Positions 5,117-5,439 of a stretch of DNA of 5,439 nt are shown in pieces (within the stretch, counting starts at the first letter, position 1; each line of letters opens with the position of its first letter). The notes below the pieces were generated by a model. That model ran no database searches and was not told the origin of the DNA. It worked only from the letters and a program-made list of their open reading frames with translations. The position numbers were made by a program, and so were the translations under genes. This DNA comes from Spirochaeta sp. (GTDB lineage Bacteria > Spirochaetota > Spirochaetia > DSM-2461): assembly GCA_030592625.1 (NCBI GenBank), contig JAUVIY010000191.1, forward strand, positions 1 through 5,439, in the 5' to 3' direction.

Positions 5117-5335
5117 TCTTGAAATCTCGGACCAATATGGGGAGGCAACCATTTTCTTTAGAAAATTACTTACGCCGTCAGGCTTTATTGATAGGCGATA
5201 CTGGATTCGCCCTCCAATCGGAGACTTCCTGTCTCCTCTTTCCGGGCCGCTGGTTCAGTCTATAACCCTATATAATTACTATGGTAAAGGATTTGTATTT
5301 TCCAACAATCCGTCCTCTGGCTATCCTGTAGTTCT
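5117..5335. other. Convergent intergenic region, no gene supported
   Basis: Lies between the 3' ends of two converging genes. Besides the hairpin at 5220-5236 it holds a weak AT-only inverted repeat, ATTTTC-TTTA-GAAAAT (5151-5166), and a consensus TATAAT (5271-5276) without a matching -35 box. The plus frame that stays open across it overlaps the nucleoside hydrolase out of phase and resembles no known protein. Confidence 0.5.
5220..5240 (+). terminator. Weak candidate terminator of the nucleoside hydrolase gene
   Basis: GGAGAC-TTCCT-GTCTCC forms a 6-bp stem with a 5-nt loop, followed by TCTT. It is about 100 bp past the stop codon, and the T-run is short and interrupted. On the minus strand it lacks a T-run, so it would work poorly for the converging gene. 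Confidence 0.3.
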
Positions 5336-5437
5336 TCAACTGACCCGGCGGCCGCTCTTCCATACTGCAGTCGGTTTCAGAGCGCCCTGGGCGTAGAGCA
5401 CCTCGCGCCAATCATCTACGGTCCAGGCGGCAATATC
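5336..5437 (-). CDS. 3' end of an unidentified gene, possibly amidohydrolase-like (partial)
   Basis: The minus-strand frame ending in TGA (5338-5336) gives 33 C-terminal residues: DIAAWTVDDWREVLYAQGAL (first 20), then KPTAVWKSGRRVS. It enters from beyond the right edge. GC is high with G/C-rich third positions, like the other real genes and unlike the adjacent spacer. The end pattern (A-D/E-type strand, short acidic turn, then 'V-x-V-W-K-S-G-R-x-V') resembles the C-terminal strand pair of amidohydrolase-superfamily proteins such as imidazolonepropionase- or cytosine-deaminase-like enzymes. With only 33 residues that is a guess. It converges on the nucleoside hydrolase. Confidence 0.5.
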   Translation of the reverse strand, partial: DIAAWTVDDWREVLYAQGALKPTAVWKSGRRVS

Positions 5438-5439
5438 CG

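Noticed and set aside
5271..5276. Consensus TATAAT in the right intergenic spacer
   Set aside because: No -35 box at suitable distance and no gene downstream on that strand; likely chance in AT-rich DNA.
5007..5396. 129-codon plus-strand frame running past the nucleoside hydrolase into the convergent gene
   Set aside because: It starts inside the hydrolase in another phase and ends antisense to the right-edge gene, with no recognisable domain.

Overview
The window is ordinary bacterial chromosome. It has compact genes, Shine-Dalgarno sites on most of them, and ATGA-type overlaps. No gene fixes the taxon. The mix (an XRE/DUF2178 pair, DUF2917, a MocR regulator, a VapBC module and a nucleoside hydrolase) suggests a free-living or environmental bacterium. 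A spirochaete or a proteobacterium are guesses only. Base composition is uneven: sampled lines of both outer parts are about 60-65% GC, while much of about 3283-5335 is 42-52%.

Left part (1-1300, minus strand). A three-gene operon reads right to left: a four-helix membrane protein of DUF2178 type (1202-753), a 78-residue XRE-type helix-turn-helix regulator (751-515), and an NAD(P)-binding Rossmann-fold reductase-like protein (from 518, running off the left edge). The genes are 1 nt apart or overlap by 4 nt. The promoter region upstream holds two 20-bp palindromes, both of form ATGT...ACAT, whose centres are exactly 63 bp apart. They are good candidates for operators of the XRE protein.

Middle (1434-3282). 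A small DUF2917 protein (minus) and a full-length MocR-type regulator (plus; GntR winged helix fused to a fold-type-I aminotransferase domain) are divergently transcribed. The shared spacer carries two copies of AACAG-N16-CTGTT offset by 31 bp, a plausible MocR binding array. The regulator probably senses PLP or an amino-compound and controls itself and/or the DUF2917 gene.

Right part (3283-5439). A VapBC/FitAB-type toxin-antitoxin pair follows. Its promoter is close to consensus and predicts transcription starting at the antitoxin ATG itself, so the message is probably leaderless. An extended palindrome covers the -10 box and the start codon. Next is a nucleoside hydrolase of the inosine-uridine family with an unusual metal-binding motif and Trp in place of the usual catalytic His. 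These three genes form a lower-GC block that may have been acquired together. At the right edge, on the minus strand and back at high GC, is the last 33 codons of another gene, perhaps an amidohydrolase.

No RNA genes, CRISPR array, insertion sequence or attachment site was seen. The most interesting signals are regulatory: three separate promoter regions each hold a well-formed palindromic or repeated operator candidate beside a matching regulator gene.
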